The notes below the pieces were generated by a model, which worked only from the letters and a program-made list of their open reading frames with translations, did not search any database and was not told the origin of the DNA. Positions 62,610 to 64,000 of a stretch of 64,000 nt of DNA are shown here, one piece after another. The stretch's first letter is position 1; each line of letters starts with the position of its first letter. Source of the DNA: Chloroflexota bacterium (GTDB taxonomy: Bacteria; Chloroflexota; Anaerolineae; Aggregatilineales; Phototrophicaceae). The stretch lies in contig JACAER010000034.1 in NCBI GenBank assembly GCA_013388745.1, positions 124,001 through 188,000 of the forward strand, given 5' to 3'. The position numbers and the translations under genes are program-made.

Positions 62610-64000
62610 ATGAGCGTGCTTGTCGTAGACATCGGCAGTTCGTCGGTGCGGGCGCTGGTGTTCGATGCCAACGCCCAACCGCTGCCCGGCGCGCTGGCGC
62701 AGCAAGCACACAGCTTCGATTACAGCGAGGGTGGCGCGGTGGCCGACCCGCTGGCACTGGCGCAGCGCGTTGAACAATGTATCGATGACGTTTTGCGGCA
62801 TCCGGCGGCGGTGCAGATTCACGCTTTTGGGATGGCGACGTTTGTCGGCAACCTGTTGGGGCTGCGCGATGGCCTGCCTGTCACCCCGCTGTATACCTAC
62901 GCCGATACGCGCGGGCAAGCCGATGTCGATTACCTGAAAGCGCAGACCGACGCGCAGGCTGCGCATCAGCGCACGGGCTGTCGTCTGCACACGGCTTATC
63001 ATCCGGTGCGCCTGCATTGGCTGCGGCGCACGCAGCCTGACCTCTTCGCGCAGGTCAACTGCTGGAGCGATCTGGCGACGTATTTGTACGGGCGCTGGTT
63101 CGGCCTGCCCGTGCCTACCAGCACCTCTGTCGCCTCGTGGAACGGCTTACTCAACCGCTGGGAATTGGCGTGGGACACGGAGTGGCTGCGTCTGCTCCAG
63201 ATTCCGCTGGGATTTCTGCCGGCGCTGGCCGATTATTCGGCGGCGCAGCGCGGGCTAAGCGTCACCTTTGCCGAGCGCTGGCCGCTTTTGCGCGACGTGC
63301 CCTTTTATCTGGCGGTGGGCGATGGCGTGGCGGCCAATATCGGGTCAGGAGCGGTTCTCCCCGGCGCGTTGGCGCTGAGTGTGGGCACGACGAGCGCGGT
63401 ACGGCAGCTTCTGCCACCGCAGCCGGCTAGGCTGCCCGCTGCCCTATGGTGTTATCAACTGGATAAAACACGGACGGCGATAGGGGGCGCGACCAGCGAA
63501 GGCGGCAGTGTTTTTCAGTGGGCGCGCGGCGTGCTCAAAGACCAGCCATTAGAAAGTATTGAAGCGGAACTTGGGCAGCGCACGCCTGACCAGCATGGCC
63601 TGACCGTACTCCCCATGCTGTTGGGCGAGCGCGCGCCCGGCTGGCGCGCAGACGCCAGCGGCACGCTTCATGGGCTGACGGCGGCGACTTCTGCGCTGGA
63701 TATTTTGCAGGCCTTGCAGGAAGGTGTGGCTTTGCGCTTGGCGCTGATCGCCGAACAGATCAGCGGGGAAAACGCGCCCGTTTTCGCCACAGGGGGCGCG
63801 GTGCTTTCGTCGCCCGCCTGGGCACAGACAATCTGTGATGCGCTCAACCGCCGGCTGATCCTCGTGGCGGAAAGCGAGGCGACGGCGCGCGGAGTGGCCT
63901 TGCTGGAACTTGAGGCAGGGGGCGGATTTGAACTCAACGCTTTTCCCCCACATGTGCTGCGCACCTTTTCACCGCGCGCGCAGGCTGTTCACATCCTGCG
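62610..64000 (+). CDS. FGGY-family carbohydrate kinase, 3' end outside window
   Basis: 463 codons open to the window edge, with no stop. It starts VLVVDIGSSSVRALVFD (phosphate loop), then TYADTRGQADVDYL, GDGVAANIGSG, ALSVGTTSAVR (ATP site) and PVFATGGAVLSSPAWAQ. The form is that of gluconokinase/xylulokinase-like proteins, which phosphorylate a sugar or polyol after import. Overlapping context with the preceding MBL gene (3-base gap) suggests they are co-transcribed. A 6-phosphogluconate dehydrogenase at 17079 could use a gluconokinase product, though the genes are far apart. Confidence 0.92.
   Translation, partial: MSVLVVDIGSSSVRALVFDANAQPLPGALAQQAHSFDYSEGGAVADPLALAQRVEQCIDDVLRHPAAVQIHAFGMATFVGNLLGLRDGLPVTPLYTYADTRGQADVDYLKAQTDAQAAHQRTGCRLHTAYHPVRLHWLRRTQPDLFAQVNCWSDLATYLYGRWFGLPVPTSTSVASWNGLLNRWELAWDTEWLRLLQIPLGFLPALADYSAAQRGLSVTFAERWPLLRDVPFYLAVGDGVAANIGSGAVLPGALALSVGTTSAVRQLLPPQPARLPAALWCYQLDKTRTAIGGATSEGGSVFQWARGVLKDQPLESIEAELGQRTPDQHGLTVLPMLLGERAPGWRADASGTLHGLTAATSALDILQALQEGVALRLALIAEQISGENAPVFATGGAVLSSPAWAQTICDALNRRLILVAESEATARGVALLELEAGGGFELNAFPPHVLRTFSPRAQAVHIL

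Overview
The window is GC-rich chromosomal DNA, gene-dense and arranged in tight operons with many 4-base ATGA overlaps. It has no rRNA, tRNA, CRISPR array, insertion sequence or phage gene that I can see. The gene mix (MutS2, PucC-type MFS protein, Ser/Thr kinase with a LuxR tail, many sugar ABC importers, corrinoid methyltransferases, a methanopterin-type cyclohydrolase) suggests Chloroflexota, probably an Anaerolineae-like heterotroph. That placement is an inference from gene content, not a phylogeny. Several promoters fit TTGACA-N17/18-TATACT/TATAAT, so a normal sigma-70 system is in use.

Layout. 1-18.5 kb is mostly housekeeping and signalling: an aldehyde dehydrogenase (cut by the window start), a pseudo-receiver, MutS2, a methyltransferase, a GNAT, two hydrolases, a beta-CASP nuclease, a decayed ATPase fragment, MurJ behind a VapBC-like pair, a PucC-like transporter, a kinase/LuxR fusion, a CpaF-like ATPase and 6-phosphogluconate dehydrogenase. 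18.5-26.2 kb holds an enolase-superfamily gene facing a minus-strand operon: sugar-type ABC importer (binding protein and two permeases, no ATPase), an 8-oxoguanine-deaminase-like amidohydrolase, an FAD oxidoreductase and an RraA-like protein. 26.4-32.2 kb (minus) holds a TPP-dependent 2-oxoacid dehydrogenase with a split E2, followed by a methenyl-tetrahydromethanopterin cyclohydrolase (Mch) homologue, an ABM-fold protein, a luciferase-like (LLM) oxidoreductase and an SDR. An XRE-cupin regulator at 32.5-33.0 kb separates this from a plus-strand locus at 33.1-40.3 kb that resembles the selenium-associated ygeY/ygfM/xdhD/ssnA group of enterics. Its molybdenum hydroxylase has lost all eight Fe-S cysteines and its FAD-subunit partner has lost the glycine-rich FAD motifs. 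A following enolase-superfamily gene is interrupted by an in-frame TGA.

42.4-64 kb: a GH2 beta-mannosidase, a LacI regulator with a palindromic operator lying on a consensus promoter, and then a likely single 15-kb transcription unit (46.2-61.6 kb) closed by a clear rho-independent terminator. It starts with a ribose/fructose-type ABC importer and a cupin, and continues with a complete corrinoid methyl-transfer set: three UroD-family methyltransferases, MetF, DUF1638, MetV-like protein, corrinoid protein, methyl-THF:corrinoid methyltransferase, a RamA-like reductive activator and a homocysteine-methyltransferase family protein. Mixed in are a DUF4432 sugar-epimerase-like protein and an SDR. 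After the terminator come an MBL hydrolase and an FGGY sugar kinase (cut by the window end).

My leading hypothesis is that this unit imports a methylated sugar or polyol and removes its methyl group through corrinoid to tetrahydrofolate. I know of no described system with this composition.
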